From contig NZ_SJSO01000013.1 of NCBI RefSeq assembly GCF_004331735.1, positions 92,848 to 156,847 of the forward strand: DNA of 64,000 bases, in the 5' to 3' direction. Of the stretch, positions 43,270 through 52,978 are shown piece by piece. Under the pieces are notes generated by a model. That model was not told the origin of the DNA. It did no database searches and was given only the letters and a program-made list of their open reading frames with translations. The translations under genes and the position numbers were made by a program. Position 1 is the stretch's first letter, and each line of letters begins with the position of its first letter. Origin of the DNA: Pedobacter psychrodurus (GTDB taxonomy: Bacteria > Bacteroidota > Bacteroidia > Sphingobacteriales > Sphingobacteriaceae).

Positions 43270-45804
43270 TTAACTTTCCGTTCTTAAAATCTTTAACGGT
43301 GGCTGGTTCAGGATGCTTCTTGTACTTAGCACACCTGTAATTACCACGAGCAATACAATTGAACCAAATAACAATATGGTTGGTATAAATGGAGGTACGA
43401 AGGTTGCATCAAAAGTAAATTTAGCTAATGCCCAACTTCCACCAATGGCTAAAATTAATCCGGCGCCTGCTGCAAAAGCACCCAGAAAGAAATACTCAAT
43501 GGCATTTATTGCTAAAATCTGTTTTCTGCTCGCGCCCATGGTCCGTAATAAAATACTTTCTTTTATCCGCTGGTTTTTACTGGTTAATACCGAAGATATT
43601 AAAACAATCCAACCGGTAACCATGCTAAAGCCAGCCATAAACTGAATCACAAAACCAATCTTGCTTAATAGCTCATCTAACAGTTTTAATACCAGATCTA
43701 AATCGATGACTGAAACATTTGGAAATTTTTGCACCACTTCTCCCTGGAAACGAGCTGAAACTTCGCCCGATGGTACCCTGGTCATCAATACATGAAACTG
43801 TGGTGCTTCTTCTAATACGCCTGCCGGAAAAACAACCCTGAAATTGGTCTGCATCCTGCTCCAGTTTACTTCCCTCAAACTTCCAACAACCGTAGGAATC
43901 ATCATGCCCTGCACATTAAAAAGGATTTTATCATTCAGTTCAACATGGATTTGCTGGGCATAACGCTGATCTAGAGAAATATAAACCGTTTCGGTGGGTT
44001 TTATTTTTCCGATCCATTTACCCGAGGTAATTTTTTCTGCTGCGGTTAAAGTATCTTGATAAGTAGCCCTGATTTCGTTGCGATAAGCCCTTCTGTTATT
44101 GGTATCTGCACTGGCTTTCTTTCCGTTAATTTCTTCAATGCGCATGGTAATTACAGGCACCTGGTTCATTAATGGCAATTTGAAAGCTTTGGTTAAACTG
44201 TCTAATCCTCCTTTTTGTGTATTCTGGATATCGAACATCACCATGTTGGGCTGGTTAGTACCTGATGAAAGCGTAACGCGACTCATTAATATCCCCTGAA
44301 CAAAAAACAGGGTGCAGATAAATGCTGTTGATAAACCTATAGAAACGGTAAGCATCAAGGTTTGGTTATTCGGGCGGTAGAGGTTAGCAAAGCCTTGTCG
44401 CCATAAATAATTGGATGAGTTGGGCAAGAGTTTTCTCACCAGAAACATCAACAGTTTAGACAATATAATTAACAGCACAAAAGCGATGGCAATACTTGCG
44501 GTAAAAGCCAGCGTTTGTACCCATGTTTTCATCTGCAAGTGCGTAAAAGCCGTAATAAAGACCGCCATAAGCAGGTATACCAACCAGGTGAGTGGATCTC
44601 TTTTCCCAGCAGCTTTTTCGAAAGATATTCGGATGGCATTTAACGGTGAAATTCTTCTAACGGATAGGAGTGAGGGAAGGGCAAAGAGGATCGAGATGAT
44701 AAGCCCCAATAAAATACCCTGACCAACTGCCAGCCATGAAACTTGCATAGTGATGTCGATCGGTAGAAAATCTTTTAACACTAGTGGAAGCAGAAATTGT
44801 ATACCTGTGCCTAAAGCTGCCCCTAAAACAGAGGCAATTAAGCCAATAAAAAAGACCTGGATGAGGTAAATTAAAAATGCATGACGTGATTTTAGTCCTA
44901 AACACCTCAGCGTAGCAATAGCGCTTAATTTTTCCTGGATGTACACATGGATTGCACTACCCACACCAACACAACCTAGCAGTAAGGCGATAAAACCTGA
45001 TAAAGCCAGAAAACGGTTTACATCTTTAAATGATCTTCCGGTCTGTTCTTTTCTCGATTCAACTGTATCGGCATCGAAACCTTCTTTTTCTAATTTGCCG
45101 TCCTGTTTTTTTACCCATTCATCTATTTTGGACGGATCGTTATACCTGAAATAAAATTTATTATTGATCCGGCTTCCGGTTTTAATCAGATTGGTTTTTT
45201 CGAGGGTTTGTAATGGAATATATACGGTAGGTGCAATGCTTGCGCCAATACCAGTTTGGCCTGGGGCTTTGGTTAAAGTTCCCAGTATATTAAAATTAAG
45301 ATCGCCTATTTTTACCGAATCGCCCACTTTTGCATTAAACTGCAACATGAGGGTTTGATCTACCAATGCGTTTCTTCCCGATTGAAAAAGCTTTGCGGCG
45401 GCCAGTGGAATGGTTTCTATCGTGCCATAATAAGGGTAATTCCCCTCAAGGGCTTTCATTTGTACCAAACGGCTGCCTCCACCTTTCTGAAAATAAATCA
45501 TCGAAGCAAAGGTTTTCTCCTGCGATCGTTCATCTCCAAGAGTGTCGAGCATTTTTTGCATGGCTTTGCTCACACCCTTGCGGCTATCTAAAACCAGATC
45601 GGCCCCGGTAAGTTCTTTTGCCTGCGCATCGATATCCTTTTGCAGGTTATCCTTAAACGAATAAACCGCAACAAGGGCTGCAATGCCCAAAACAATGGAC
45701 GAGATGAAGAGCAATAAACGTGCGCGGTTTTTCCTGCTATCGCGCCAGGCCATTTTAAACAGCCACGAAAACTTAATAGATTGTTTTGGCAGGGTATTAG
45801 GCAT
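43270..45804 (-). CDS. FtsX-type ABC transporter permease (YbbP-like)
   Basis: 844 residues. An N-terminal TM helix (about 27-48), a large periplasmic domain (MacB-PCD-like, 50-250), three TM helices (260-390), two central TM helices (about 410-465), a second periplasmic domain and three C-terminal TM helices (about 715-830) give the double-FtsX layout of YbbP/LolC-like permeases. The C-terminus has ILRTMGASRKQILAINAIEYF. Its start overlaps the ATPase stop by 8 bp. With the ATPase it would form a MacB-like exporter or lipoprotein/lipid extraction machine. The same arrangement with a divergent tesA occurs in E. coli (ybbA-ybbP-tesA). Confidence 0.9.
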   Translation of the reverse strand: MPNTLPKQSIKFSWLFKMAWRDSRKNRARLLLFISSIVLGIAALVAVYSFKDNLQKDIDAQAKELTGADLVLDSRKGVSKAMQKMLDTLGDERSQEKTFASMIYFQKGGGSRLVQMKALEGNYPYYGTIETIPLAAAKLFQSGRNALVDQTLMLQFNAKVGDSVKIGDLNFNILGTLTKAPGQTGIGASIAPTVYIPLQTLEKTNLIKTGSRINNKFYFRYNDPSKIDEWVKKQDGKLEKEGFDADTVESRKEQTGRSFKDVNRFLALSGFIALLLGCVGVGSAIHVYIQEKLSAIATLRCLGLKSRHAFLIYLIQVFFIGLIASVLGAALGTGIQFLLPLVLKDFLPIDITMQVSWLAVGQGILLGLIISILFALPSLLSVRRISPLNAIRISFEKAAGKRDPLTWLVYLLMAVFITAFTHLQMKTWVQTLAFTASIAIAFVLLIILSKLLMFLVRKLLPNSSNYLWRQGFANLYRPNNQTLMLTVSIGLSTAFICTLFFVQGILMSRVTLSSGTNQPNMVMFDIQNTQKGGLDSLTKAFKLPLMNQVPVITMRIEEINGKKASADTNNRRAYRNEIRATYQDTLTAAEKITSGKWIGKIKPTETVYISLDQRYAQQIHVELNDKILFNVQGMMIPTVVGSLREVNWSRMQTNFRVVFPAGVLEEAPQFHVLMTRVPSGEVSARFQGEVVQKFPNVSVIDLDLVLKLLDELLSKIGFVIQFMAGFSMVTGWIVLISSVLTSKNQRIKESILLRTMGASRKQILAINAIEYFFLGAFAAGAGLILAIGGSWALAKFTFDATFVPPFIPTILLFGSIVLLVVITGVLSTRSILNQPPLKILRTES

Positions 45805-46534
45805 ATGTAGGGTTTTCGTCTGAAATGATTACGCCACCTTTTATTTTAATGCTTCTTGCTGTTCTGGCAGCCAGTTCAAGATCATGTGTTACAATAATCA
45901 AGGTGGTTCCCGCATCTTTATTTAAATCAAAAAGCAATTTGATTACTTTTTCACTGGTTTCTGCATCAAGGTTTCCAGTAGGTTCATCTGCAAAGAGAAT
46001 AGCAGGTTGATTCGAAAATGCCCTTGCCAGCGAAACGCGTTGCTGCTCGCCACCTGATAATTGTACGGGATAGTGATGCGAACGATCGGCCAGGCCAACT
46101 TTATCCAGCAGCTCTAATGCATGTGCGCGGATATTTTTTGCGCCCCTCAATTCTAAGGGTACCATTACATTTTCGAGCGCGGTTAAAGTGGGCAACAGTT
46201 GAAAGTTCTGAAAAATGAAACCCACATATTGATTTCTAATAGCTGCCCTTTCATCTTCACTCAGTTTCTCTAAGGCAATGCCATTTAGCTCAACTGTTCC
46301 GCTGCTGGCCCTGTCTAATCCGGCACATAAACCGAGCAAGGTTGTTTTTCCACTTCCCGACGGACCTGTTATGGCTACAGTTGAGCCAGCCGTTATCGAA
46401 AAATTAATGTTATCCAAAACGGTGAGTTCCCGTCCGGCACTTTGGTAAATTTTGCTTACATTTCGGATGTTCAATATGCTTTCCAATAGCTGAATTTTTA
46501 GGGTTTGCGTGTAGATTGTAGCCAAACATAACAA
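45797..46534 (-). CDS. ABC transporter ATP-binding protein (YbbA/LolD-like)
   Basis: 245 residues as the ATG form. Walker A GPSGSGKTT (57-65), Q-loop, signature LSGGEQQRVSLARAF (159-173) and Walker B ILFADEPTGNLD (179-190) are intact. The first ~16 residues (MLCLATIYTQTLKIQL) are unusual for the family; a TTG at 46486 would start MESILNIRNVSKIY, the normal N-terminus, and may be the real start. It energises the overlapping FtsX-type permease. The gene is divergent from the TesA-like esterase gene, 57-104 bp apart depending on the start. Confidence 0.92.
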   Translation of the reverse strand: MLCLATIYTQTLKIQLLESILNIRNVSKIYQSAGRELTVLDNINFSITAGSTVAITGPSGSGKTTLLGLCAGLDRASSGTVELNGIALEKLSEDERAAIRNQYVGFIFQNFQLLPTLTALENVMVPLELRGAKNIRAHALELLDKVGLADRSHHYPVQLSGGEQQRVSLARAFSNQPAILFADEPTGNLDAETSEKVIKLLFDLNKDAGTTLIIVTHDLELAARTARSIKIKGGVIISDENPTYA

Positions 46535-46590
46535 GGCGCTGCCTGTTAAGGTAATGGTTTAAATAATAATTAGATATAGATTAATTAGAT

Positions 46591-47274
46591 ATGTTACGAA
46601 AACGATTAATGGGGCTATTTGTTTTAAGCCTTGTACTGCTAAGCTGCGGAAACCGGGAAAGTAAAGACAATAGGGATAAAACTTTAGATTCGGCTGACCG
46701 AAAAACGGCAATTGCGGCTACTGAACGGAAGAATATCCTTTTTTTTGGTACCAGTTTAACGGCGGGTTATGGGCTCGACCCAACAGAAGCGTACCCGGCA
46801 TTAATCCAAAACCGGATTGATTCTTTACAAATGCCTTACAAAGTAATTAATGGTGGTTTAAGTGGAGAAACTTCCGCTGGTGGAAAAGGGCGGATTGATT
46901 GGTTACTTAAACAGCGTGTGGATATTTTTGTGCTCGAACTCGGCGCCAATGATGGTTTACGTGGATTACCTGTATCGCAAACCTTTAAAAACCTTCAGGC
47001 GATTATTGATCGTGTAAAAGCTAAATACCCGGATACTAAAATGGTGCTTGCTGGTATGCAGGTTCCTCCAAATATGGGTGCAAAATATGCTACAGACTTT
47101 AAAAACATGTTTCCTGATCTGGCGAAGAAAAACCAAATGGCCCTGATCCCATTTTTATTGGATAAAGTAGGCGGTGTTCCGACATTAAACCAGGCCGATG
47201 GTATACACCCAACTGCCGAAGGAGATAAGATCCTTGCAGAAAATGTTTGGGTGGTATTGAAGGATTTGTTGTAA
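46591..47274 (+). CDS. TesA-like SGNH esterase/lysophospholipase lipoprotein
   Basis: 227 residues with a lipoprotein signal, Cys19 in LVLLSCG. The SGNH blocks are present: GTSLTAGYG with Ser55, the Gly in NGGLSGETSAGG, LGANDG with Asn, and DGIHPTAEG with the Asp/His pair. TesA-type enzymes hydrolyse fatty acyl esters, thioesters or lysophospholipids in the periplasm. Divergent placement with a YbbA/YbbP-like exporter is conserved with E. coli and supports orthology to tesA. Block I reads GTSL rather than GDSL, a common variant. It is probably anchored in the outer or inner membrane. Confidence 0.92.
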   Translation: MLRKRLMGLFVLSLVLLSCGNRESKDNRDKTLDSADRKTAIAATERKNILFFGTSLTAGYGLDPTEAYPALIQNRIDSLQMPYKVINGGLSGETSAGGKGRIDWLLKQRVDIFVLELGANDGLRGLPVSQTFKNLQAIIDRVKAKYPDTKMVLAGMQVPPNMGAKYATDFKNMFPDLAKKNQMALIPFLLDKVGGVPTLNQADGIHPTAEGDKILAENVWVVLKDLL

Positions 47275-47389
47275 GGGATACTATTAGGTCTATACCTTGC
47301 ATCATACTGTCCCGAATGTTGGGGATCAGTATCTATCATGCGATTAAGATCCTGAGATGAACTACCATTGACAGATTTAAAAGACCGAG

Positions 47390-47481
47390 CGTCATTCCCA
47401 CGCAGGTGGGAATCTTAAAGCTTATTGCATTATCCCAAAGGGATGCCTTTGGCACGATTCCCAATCAAGTTGGGAATGACG
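47390..47481 (+). repeat. 92-bp inverted-repeat element, family B, copy 3
   Basis: Starts cgtcattcccacgcaggtgg and ends gggaatgacg. Ends pair over at least 12 bp. Almost identical to 42781-42872. It lies between two convergent genes (tesA-like and di-haem peroxidase). Confidence 0.88.
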
Positions 47482-47562
47482 AACCGCTAAAACCTGTTAT
47501 TGCAACTCCAATGTTTTTCAGTTTAAAAACTGACTTCTCAGGATGACGCGAGAATATTTGAT

Positions 47563-49356
47563 TTATTGAACATCCTCAAGTGTGCCTAAAAATGCAATAA
47601 CCTGTTTGATTTCCAGTTTGCTTAAGTTTAGCTTATCGGAAGATAAAGTCTGGTTTTTAATATTAATCCCCATGCCTGCGCCACCACCTTGGTTATAAAA
47701 ATCCATCACCTGCGCTAAGGTTTTATAAACACCGTTATGCATATATGGGCCTGTTTTAGTGATATTTCTTATGGTTGAGGTTTTAAAAGCATGTTTATAC
47801 TGTGGGTAGGCATAAAGGGCATATCGGCCCAGGTCAGTATCTATTTTAGGTTTTAGGGTATCTGTAGTAGCTGGTACGCCTAAAACTTCTGCTTCACTTT
47901 TAATAAAGAGCGGTGCCTGGGTACCATTAAATAGGGGTGCAAAATGACAGCTACCACATTTGGCTTTTCCCATAAAAAGATTAAACCCCTCTTTTTCTTC
48001 TTTACTTAACTGTTTTTTATCTCCCTGCATATAGCGGTCAAATCGAGAGCTAAATGGAGATAACGAACGGATATATGATGCCAATACATGCTGGATTTTC
48101 CAGGGATCGGCTTTCGCAGTTTTATCCTTATAAGCGCTTTGGAAAAGGGCAACATAGTTTTTTGATGAATTGATTCTTGCCGCTGCTTGTTCGAGTGAAC
48201 CGTTCATTTCCTGTTTATGATGAACCACATCAAGCGCCTGATCTTCTAAGGTTCCGGCCTTTAAATCATAAAAGAATCCACGCTGTAATCCTGCATAAGC
48301 TAAGGTTGGTGTATTTCTCAATAACAATTTTCCTTTTGAAATTCCTGCTGCTTTGGTTAAGCCATCGGTAAAGGCGAGTGATTGTTGATGGCAGCTGGCA
48401 CAGCTCCGGTTATTTCCATTAGAAAGTACAGCATCGTTGAACAGGATTTTTCCAAGTGCAATTTTATCATCATTAATAAATAGGGTACTATTGCCTACAA
48501 ATTTGTTTACATTAAAGGCGTTTACCTGAAACATACTTGTAGCATCATCGCGCAGCGCAGCACCACTAGCAGCAGTCGATATTTTCTTCTCTAAACGAAG
48601 TTTATTGATCTGTCTGCTGATTGGATCAAGATATTCGGTTATAAAAGTTAAGCGATCGAAATGATTAAAATCGGGGTTTTTATCCAGGTAGCTTATCGCT
48701 GAATGTATCAATTTATCTGATGCATTATTTTCATACTTTGCCAATACGTAAGCTATTCCCTGAAGTGCCGAAGCCGTTTCGGGTATCGATTGTAAAGCAT
48801 TTGGCGTATCAAAACCAGTAATGCCTAAACTGGTAATCCTGAAAATTTCTAAACGGATGGCATCAAATAATTGTGCATCGGTAATTTGGTATTGTTCATT
48901 AAAACGGCTAACACGTTGCAGGTTGAGCTGCATTTTTTTTACCTCATTAAGTAATTCCTTTCGGTTTTCTGCTGTTGGTTCCTCATAGATTATTTCTTCC
49001 ATTACCTGAAAGCCTGTTGGGTTTTCAATGAGATTTTCACCCAGTTCAATTTCATCTATTGGGGCACCGTTAAGCAGGGCAGAAGTTGAAGGAAAAAAAT
49101 ATTCAATATAATACTCCAACTGTTTGTATTTTATTCTTGCCTGTAAAAAAGATTGTTTAATTGCCTTTTCATCCCTGTTTTGAACAGCCTTCGATAATTT
49201 CTGATCAACAATGCTTTGAAATTCGGTAAGCTGTTTATCAAAATCTGCTTTCACCAGTTCTGCATTTGATCTGTTTTCTGTTTTGCAGAAAATGGATAAC
49301 AGAGTAGTGATGGTAATAAATACAACAAAAAAAACAATTTTTTTAAGGCTAGACAT
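47563..49356 (-). CDS. Di-haem cytochrome c peroxidase (MauG-like) fused to a helical N-terminal domain
   Basis: 597 residues. Lipoprotein-type start (LLSIFC, Cys about 24). Residues ~30-270 are helical and lack haem motifs; they resemble imelysin/EfeO-like helical bundles but the family is uncertain. The C-terminal ~320 residues form the peroxidase: CASCH at 319-323, CGSCH at 467-471, and GPYMHNGVYKTLAQVMDFYN with a distal Met/His region. Such enzymes reduce H2O2 or oxidise partner proteins in the periplasm. The next gene on the same strand encodes a PhoX-like lipoprotein, 74 bp upstream with a terminator between, so they are separate transcripts. Confidence 0.88.
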   Translation of the reverse strand: MSSLKKIVFFVVFITITTLLSIFCKTENRSNAELVKADFDKQLTEFQSIVDQKLSKAVQNRDEKAIKQSFLQARIKYKQLEYYIEYFFPSTSALLNGAPIDEIELGENLIENPTGFQVMEEIIYEEPTAENRKELLNEVKKMQLNLQRVSRFNEQYQITDAQLFDAIRLEIFRITSLGITGFDTPNALQSIPETASALQGIAYVLAKYENNASDKLIHSAISYLDKNPDFNHFDRLTFITEYLDPISRQINKLRLEKKISTAASGAALRDDATSMFQVNAFNVNKFVGNSTLFINDDKIALGKILFNDAVLSNGNNRSCASCHQQSLAFTDGLTKAAGISKGKLLLRNTPTLAYAGLQRGFFYDLKAGTLEDQALDVVHHKQEMNGSLEQAAARINSSKNYVALFQSAYKDKTAKADPWKIQHVLASYIRSLSPFSSRFDRYMQGDKKQLSKEEKEGFNLFMGKAKCGSCHFAPLFNGTQAPLFIKSEAEVLGVPATTDTLKPKIDTDLGRYALYAYPQYKHAFKTSTIRNITKTGPYMHNGVYKTLAQVMDFYNQGGGAGMGINIKNQTLSSDKLNLSKLEIKQVIAFLGTLEDVQ

Positions 49357-49382
49357 GCGTAGTAGGAGTTGAAATAAAATAG

Positions 49383-49414
49383 AAAAATCCCTTCCGGTGT
49401 TTACCGAAAGGGAT
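49383..49414 (-). terminator. Rho-independent terminator of the PhoX-like gene
   Basis: On the minus strand, stem atccctttcggt / accggaagggat (one G-U pair, 49387-49414) is followed by TTTTT (49383-49387). It lies 17 bp after the PhoX-like stop codon. Confidence 0.85.
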
Positions 49415-49430
49415 AAAGAAGTGATTTAAG

Positions 49431-50918
49431 TTATTTAGAAACGCCGCGAACGATTACTACTTGTCCGCCTTCGTTATTATTTACCAATCTTGTTGTACCA
49501 CCATCAGCATTTTTGTATTTATCGCTTGTCCAGGTATGTGGGTGTAAATTAATTATGAATGTATCGGGGATCCCAGTTAGTGCAGAGATATCATACATCG
49601 CGCCATATTCCCAACTACTTAATAGTACACTGTTTGATGGGTTGTATTTAGCGTTAAAGGTCGCATCAGTTCTGCGGTGGTTCATTTGTAACATCGGTTT
49701 TAACGATTTTGAAGCCATTGCAAATTGCCAGATGGTTCCATCATGGTCGTTGTTTTTGTAGAACGAATCTCCATCTTCCTGGATGTAAACATAGTTTTCG
49801 GTTACACAAAGGTTGTCTGGATTTACAATGCTTTTTCCAGGATTGTCATTTCCATCAACAGCAACTTCTAATTTACCTTTTAAAGGATTACTTGCGTCTA
49901 ATACTAATTTGTAAACACGTCCCCACATGGTTTTTCCACTTACTGGAGTCAATTTATCGCCCTGGCTAACACCGGTTGCAGTGAAATATACTTCGCGTCC
50001 GTTTGCTGCACTACCTTTTCTGTAATCGATATCTTCTACACGGGCTAACATTAGTGCTTTTTTATCGATTGTTTGTTGCTGTAATTGTGCGCCAGTACTG
50101 CTTTTTACGTTATCAAGCTCTACAAATTCCACATCGTAGCTTTGTCCTTTGTCCATGTTGGTTTCTATCGGATCGTTATTGCTGCGTTTCATCACATATA
50201 ACTTTCCATTTTCTAGGTCACCTTGGGTGTTGGACACATACATAGCCAATTGCCCATCGGTTTCATCTTCACCAATCAGGATAACGGTTTTGCCAGCATA
50301 TGATGCTTTAGGAAGAGGTACTGCATTTTCGGCGCTCCATCTGCCTAGTGCACTAACTGTTCTTTGTTTATTCTTTTTATCTGCTGCAGCAAGTGGGTCG
50401 ATCGCGTGGATCATAGATTCTGCACCGCTTTCTCCGGCAGTTAAGAAAACTGGTTTAGAAAAGCCATGTTCTTCTGGGGTTACCATTGTAGCAGAGCATA
50501 AACGGGTCATGCCACCATCAGAATCTACAATATATTCTCCTTTTACAGGTTTGAAATTTTTATCTAAATATACTCTCGATACCGATTGAAGAATTTCATG
50601 GTTATTAATCATGATAAAACCTTCACCAGCTGGATTTTTGATAATTCCTGCTCCATCAGGTTGAGCACCAAATATAAAATTTGGCGATTCTGCCAGCACA
50701 TCATCCGAGCTGATCAAGGTTGTAATATTCAGGCTTTCAAAACCAGGCATGGTCTTTACCAATGAAGGATTTACTGAATAATCTTTTAGGGTAACTGGAG
50801 CGGTTTCTGGGTTTTCTGCCTCGTTATTTTTTTTACAGGCACTGATCACAACAGCCGAAGTAACGAATGCGGCAACAGCAAGGGCCAATGCCTTTTGCTT
50901 TAGTAATGTTTTGTTCAT
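49431..50918 (-). CDS. PhoX-like (DUF839) phosphatase-family lipoprotein
   Basis: 495 residues, lipobox VISAC (Cys28). DUF839/PhoX hallmarks: FIMINNHEILQS, GGMTRLCSATMVTPEEH, VILIGEDETDGQLAMYVS, and VNPDNLCVTENYVYIQEDGDS (the PDN..EDG motif holding metal ligands). PhoX enzymes are Ca2+/Fe3+ alkaline phosphatases of the periplasm; many Bacteroidota relatives are annotated only by the domain. Length is shorter than Pseudomonas PhoX (~650 residues). Candidate phosphate scavenging or a non-phosphatase beta-propeller function. Monocistronic with its own terminator. Confidence 0.85.
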   Translation of the reverse strand: MNKTLLKQKALALAVAAFVTSAVVISACKKNNEAENPETAPVTLKDYSVNPSLVKTMPGFESLNITTLISSDDVLAESPNFIFGAQPDGAGIIKNPAGEGFIMINNHEILQSVSRVYLDKNFKPVKGEYIVDSDGGMTRLCSATMVTPEEHGFSKPVFLTAGESGAESMIHAIDPLAAADKKNKQRTVSALGRWSAENAVPLPKASYAGKTVILIGEDETDGQLAMYVSNTQGDLENGKLYVMKRSNNDPIETNMDKGQSYDVEFVELDNVKSSTGAQLQQQTIDKKALMLARVEDIDYRKGSAANGREVYFTATGVSQGDKLTPVSGKTMWGRVYKLVLDASNPLKGKLEVAVDGNDNPGKSIVNPDNLCVTENYVYIQEDGDSFYKNNDHDGTIWQFAMASKSLKPMLQMNHRRTDATFNAKYNPSNSVLLSSWEYGAMYDISALTGIPDTFIINLHPHTWTSDKYKNADGGTTRLVNNNEGGQVVIVRGVSK

Positions 50919-51053
50919 AAAGTTTTGTTTTCCGTTTGATGCAAAATTACATTGCCTATGTTTCCAGAAATTAAAGTATATGTTAAGCTAGACTGCATTG
51001 TACTATTTAGAATTGTTCTTTTGATCAGCAGATTAGCTAGGCCCATTCATGTT

Positions 51054-51938
51054 TCACTCTTGCCTAAAACTTTTAAGTGTTCCATCATTATTAAACTGAA
51101 GATCATAACGTTCTCGGCTGCCGTTAATGGTTGATGGAAACCAGCGCATGCCATTATCCCAAATGGAAATGTAAACCGTAGTGGTGGGCTTTGCACCTTC
51201 AATCTCAGCGGCCTTATCATTGTAGATTTGTATCACTTTTTGTGCATCTGCGAAATTCATTTTACTTAATGGAAATGTTCTGCGTTCAATGTTTCTAGCC
51301 AGTACAGGTTTTGGTTCAGACCAAGAGCCATCTTTGTACTTGTATGCATCTACATATTTAGGATTTTCGGGATGTTGTAATGCCAGGTTAATAGAGCCGT
51401 CTTCGTAAAAATGTACAGATTCATACATCATAATTTCTTTGTTGTGGTACTGTGGTAGTTTTCTCAGTTTCTCTTCTGCCTGTTGTAATTCCGAGGCCGT
51501 TAACATTCCTTCTTTTGCTTTTACTACCGTTTTTTCTGCGCCAATATTTTTCTTTCCAGTTGGTGGCAGGTTCATTTCCTTTAAAAATTCATTTACCCTT
51601 TTTTGGATTTCCTTACCGTTAGCTGGTGTTTGCTTTTGTTTCAGCAATTCAATATCATGAAAAAGATCTTTTGCCTTTCCTTGAAGTTCAGTTGTGTTAA
51701 CCGTATCGCCATTGATGACCACAATTTTCTCCTGATGATGCTGTGTAGAAGTTGTTGTTTTAGTGGTGCCGGTATATTCTCCATTTGTGCCAAAATGATT
51801 TTCTTTATTATATTTTCTGACTAAAGAATCGTTTGGATGAAAAGTTTCATCTACACTTTTTTTGATTTGTTTACAACCAAAGCCAAGGAAGCAGCACAGT
51901 ATCATCAGCGAAGAAATATTGGTTAAGTTTTTCATCAA
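51054..51938 (-). CDS. Lipoprotein of unknown function
   Basis: 294 residues, lipobox LGFGC (Cys22). The mature chain is polar, with a helical middle (LFHDIELLKQKQTPANGKEIQKRVNEF-like spacing) and a C-terminal domain ending YISIWDNGMRWFPSTINGSRERY. I do not recognise the family. Its ATG overlaps the stop of the upstream membrane-protein gene by four bases (ATGA), so the two are coupled and probably function together at the envelope. Confidence 0.75.
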   Translation of the reverse strand: MMKNLTNISSLMILCCFLGFGCKQIKKSVDETFHPNDSLVRKYNKENHFGTNGEYTGTTKTTTSTQHHQEKIVVINGDTVNTTELQGKAKDLFHDIELLKQKQTPANGKEIQKRVNEFLKEMNLPPTGKKNIGAEKTVVKAKEGMLTASELQQAEEKLRKLPQYHNKEIMMYESVHFYEDGSINLALQHPENPKYVDAYKYKDGSWSEPKPVLARNIERRTFPLSKMNFADAQKVIQIYNDKAAEIEGAKPTTTVYISIWDNGMRWFPSTINGSRERYDLQFNNDGTLKSFRQE

Positions 51939-52924
51939 AATTCTCCGTTAATTTCGTTTAAGTCTTTTTCAAAGGCAATTTTTTCTGGATTTTCTTTGAG
52001 GTAAAAAATAGATATATGTTCCTGTTTGGTTATATCAAGATCGAGCAGGTTTACAATTTTTTTAACATTTGCTTTGTACTTGTGGTTGTACTGATCGGTA
52101 AATTCCAGTTCAAAATTAATCATGGGCTGTTCATTTATGTAGGTTCCGGTTTGGCTGGCCTTAATCAAGCGCGCAGTTACCTGTGTGCCCTTAAATTTAA
52201 TGAGGAATGACTCTTTGGGTTTGCCCAAGAATTTACTGAAAATAAAAGTGGCTATAAAACGGTAAAAAAGGAGAACGGCTGGGCAGATTAATAAGGGGTG
52301 TCCGAAGCTCATAAAACGCCAGCCCATGCCTTCGCTTTCTGATTGATAGGAATATACAAAATAACCAGCAACAATACATGCAATTGTGAGCCAGCCGAGG
52401 TTAATCAACGCAACAATACTTTTCTTAATACTTACCTCTGTACTGGCGAAAATGAAATAGGGAATCTTGTTCACGTCCTTATCCAGTAATAAACCCACGG
52501 TTCTACCAACCTCATAACGGCGTTCGTAAGGTTTTGAATCATTTACGGCTGTTTTTTGCCTGATCTCGCTACCCACCAGATTTTTAAACTGAAGGATAAG
52601 TTCATAGGTATCGTAAGCGGCACCTGCTTTTGATATTTTTGTAGCTTCTACTATTTTCGCCTCACGGGCCTCGCCTGTAGTTTTAAGTTTTTCTATATTC
52701 CGTTTTATTGAAAAATTACGGAGTACCCATTTGCGGTAATATCCTGTTAAAAGAGTGATCCACAATAGGATAGAAACGGCTACTAAGCTCAGTGCAAACC
52801 AAGGATCGGTATTTATCAAATTGGGTATGTTGTCGCTCTTGATGTTATAATATAACAACATGGGAAAAGGAATAGCGAAAAACAGCATGTAAATTATCCA
52901 GAATATCGAAAGCCCTTGTCGCAT
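51935..52924 (-). CDS. Membrane protein of unknown function
   Basis: 329 residues. Four membrane segments: about 6-24, 41-60, 173-190 and 208-230. Soluble parts contain two related beta-rich modules, EAREAKIVEATKISKAGAAY...YELILQF and TQVTARLIKASQTGTYINEQ...NFELEF, which look like an internal repeat of OB/NfeD-like or DUF3592-like domains. Coupled by ATGA to the lipoprotein gene downstream. No catalytic motif seen. First gene of the minus-strand run up to 51054. Confidence 0.75.
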   Translation of the reverse strand: MRQGLSIFWIIYMLFFAIPFPMLLYYNIKSDNIPNLINTDPWFALSLVAVSILLWITLLTGYYRKWVLRNFSIKRNIEKLKTTGEAREAKIVEATKISKAGAAYDTYELILQFKNLVGSEIRQKTAVNDSKPYERRYEVGRTVGLLLDKDVNKIPYFIFASTEVSIKKSIVALINLGWLTIACIVAGYFVYSYQSESEGMGWRFMSFGHPLLICPAVLLFYRFIATFIFSKFLGKPKESFLIKFKGTQVTARLIKASQTGTYINEQPMINFELEFTDQYNHKYKANVKKIVNLLDLDITKQEHISIFYLKENPEKIAFEKDLNEINGEF

Positions 52925-52978
52925 AATTGTCTAGGTTAGGTACATTACCAACTATTTACTGTTAAAATGAGTTTTTAT

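Noticed and set aside
50149..50589. Plus-strand frame of 146 codons opposite the PhoX-like gene
   Set aside because: Antisense to a clear lipoprotein gene, with no start context or recognised motif.
51439..51824. Plus-strand short frames opposite the lipoprotein gene at 51054-51938
   Set aside because: Shadow frames without support on codon use or start signals.
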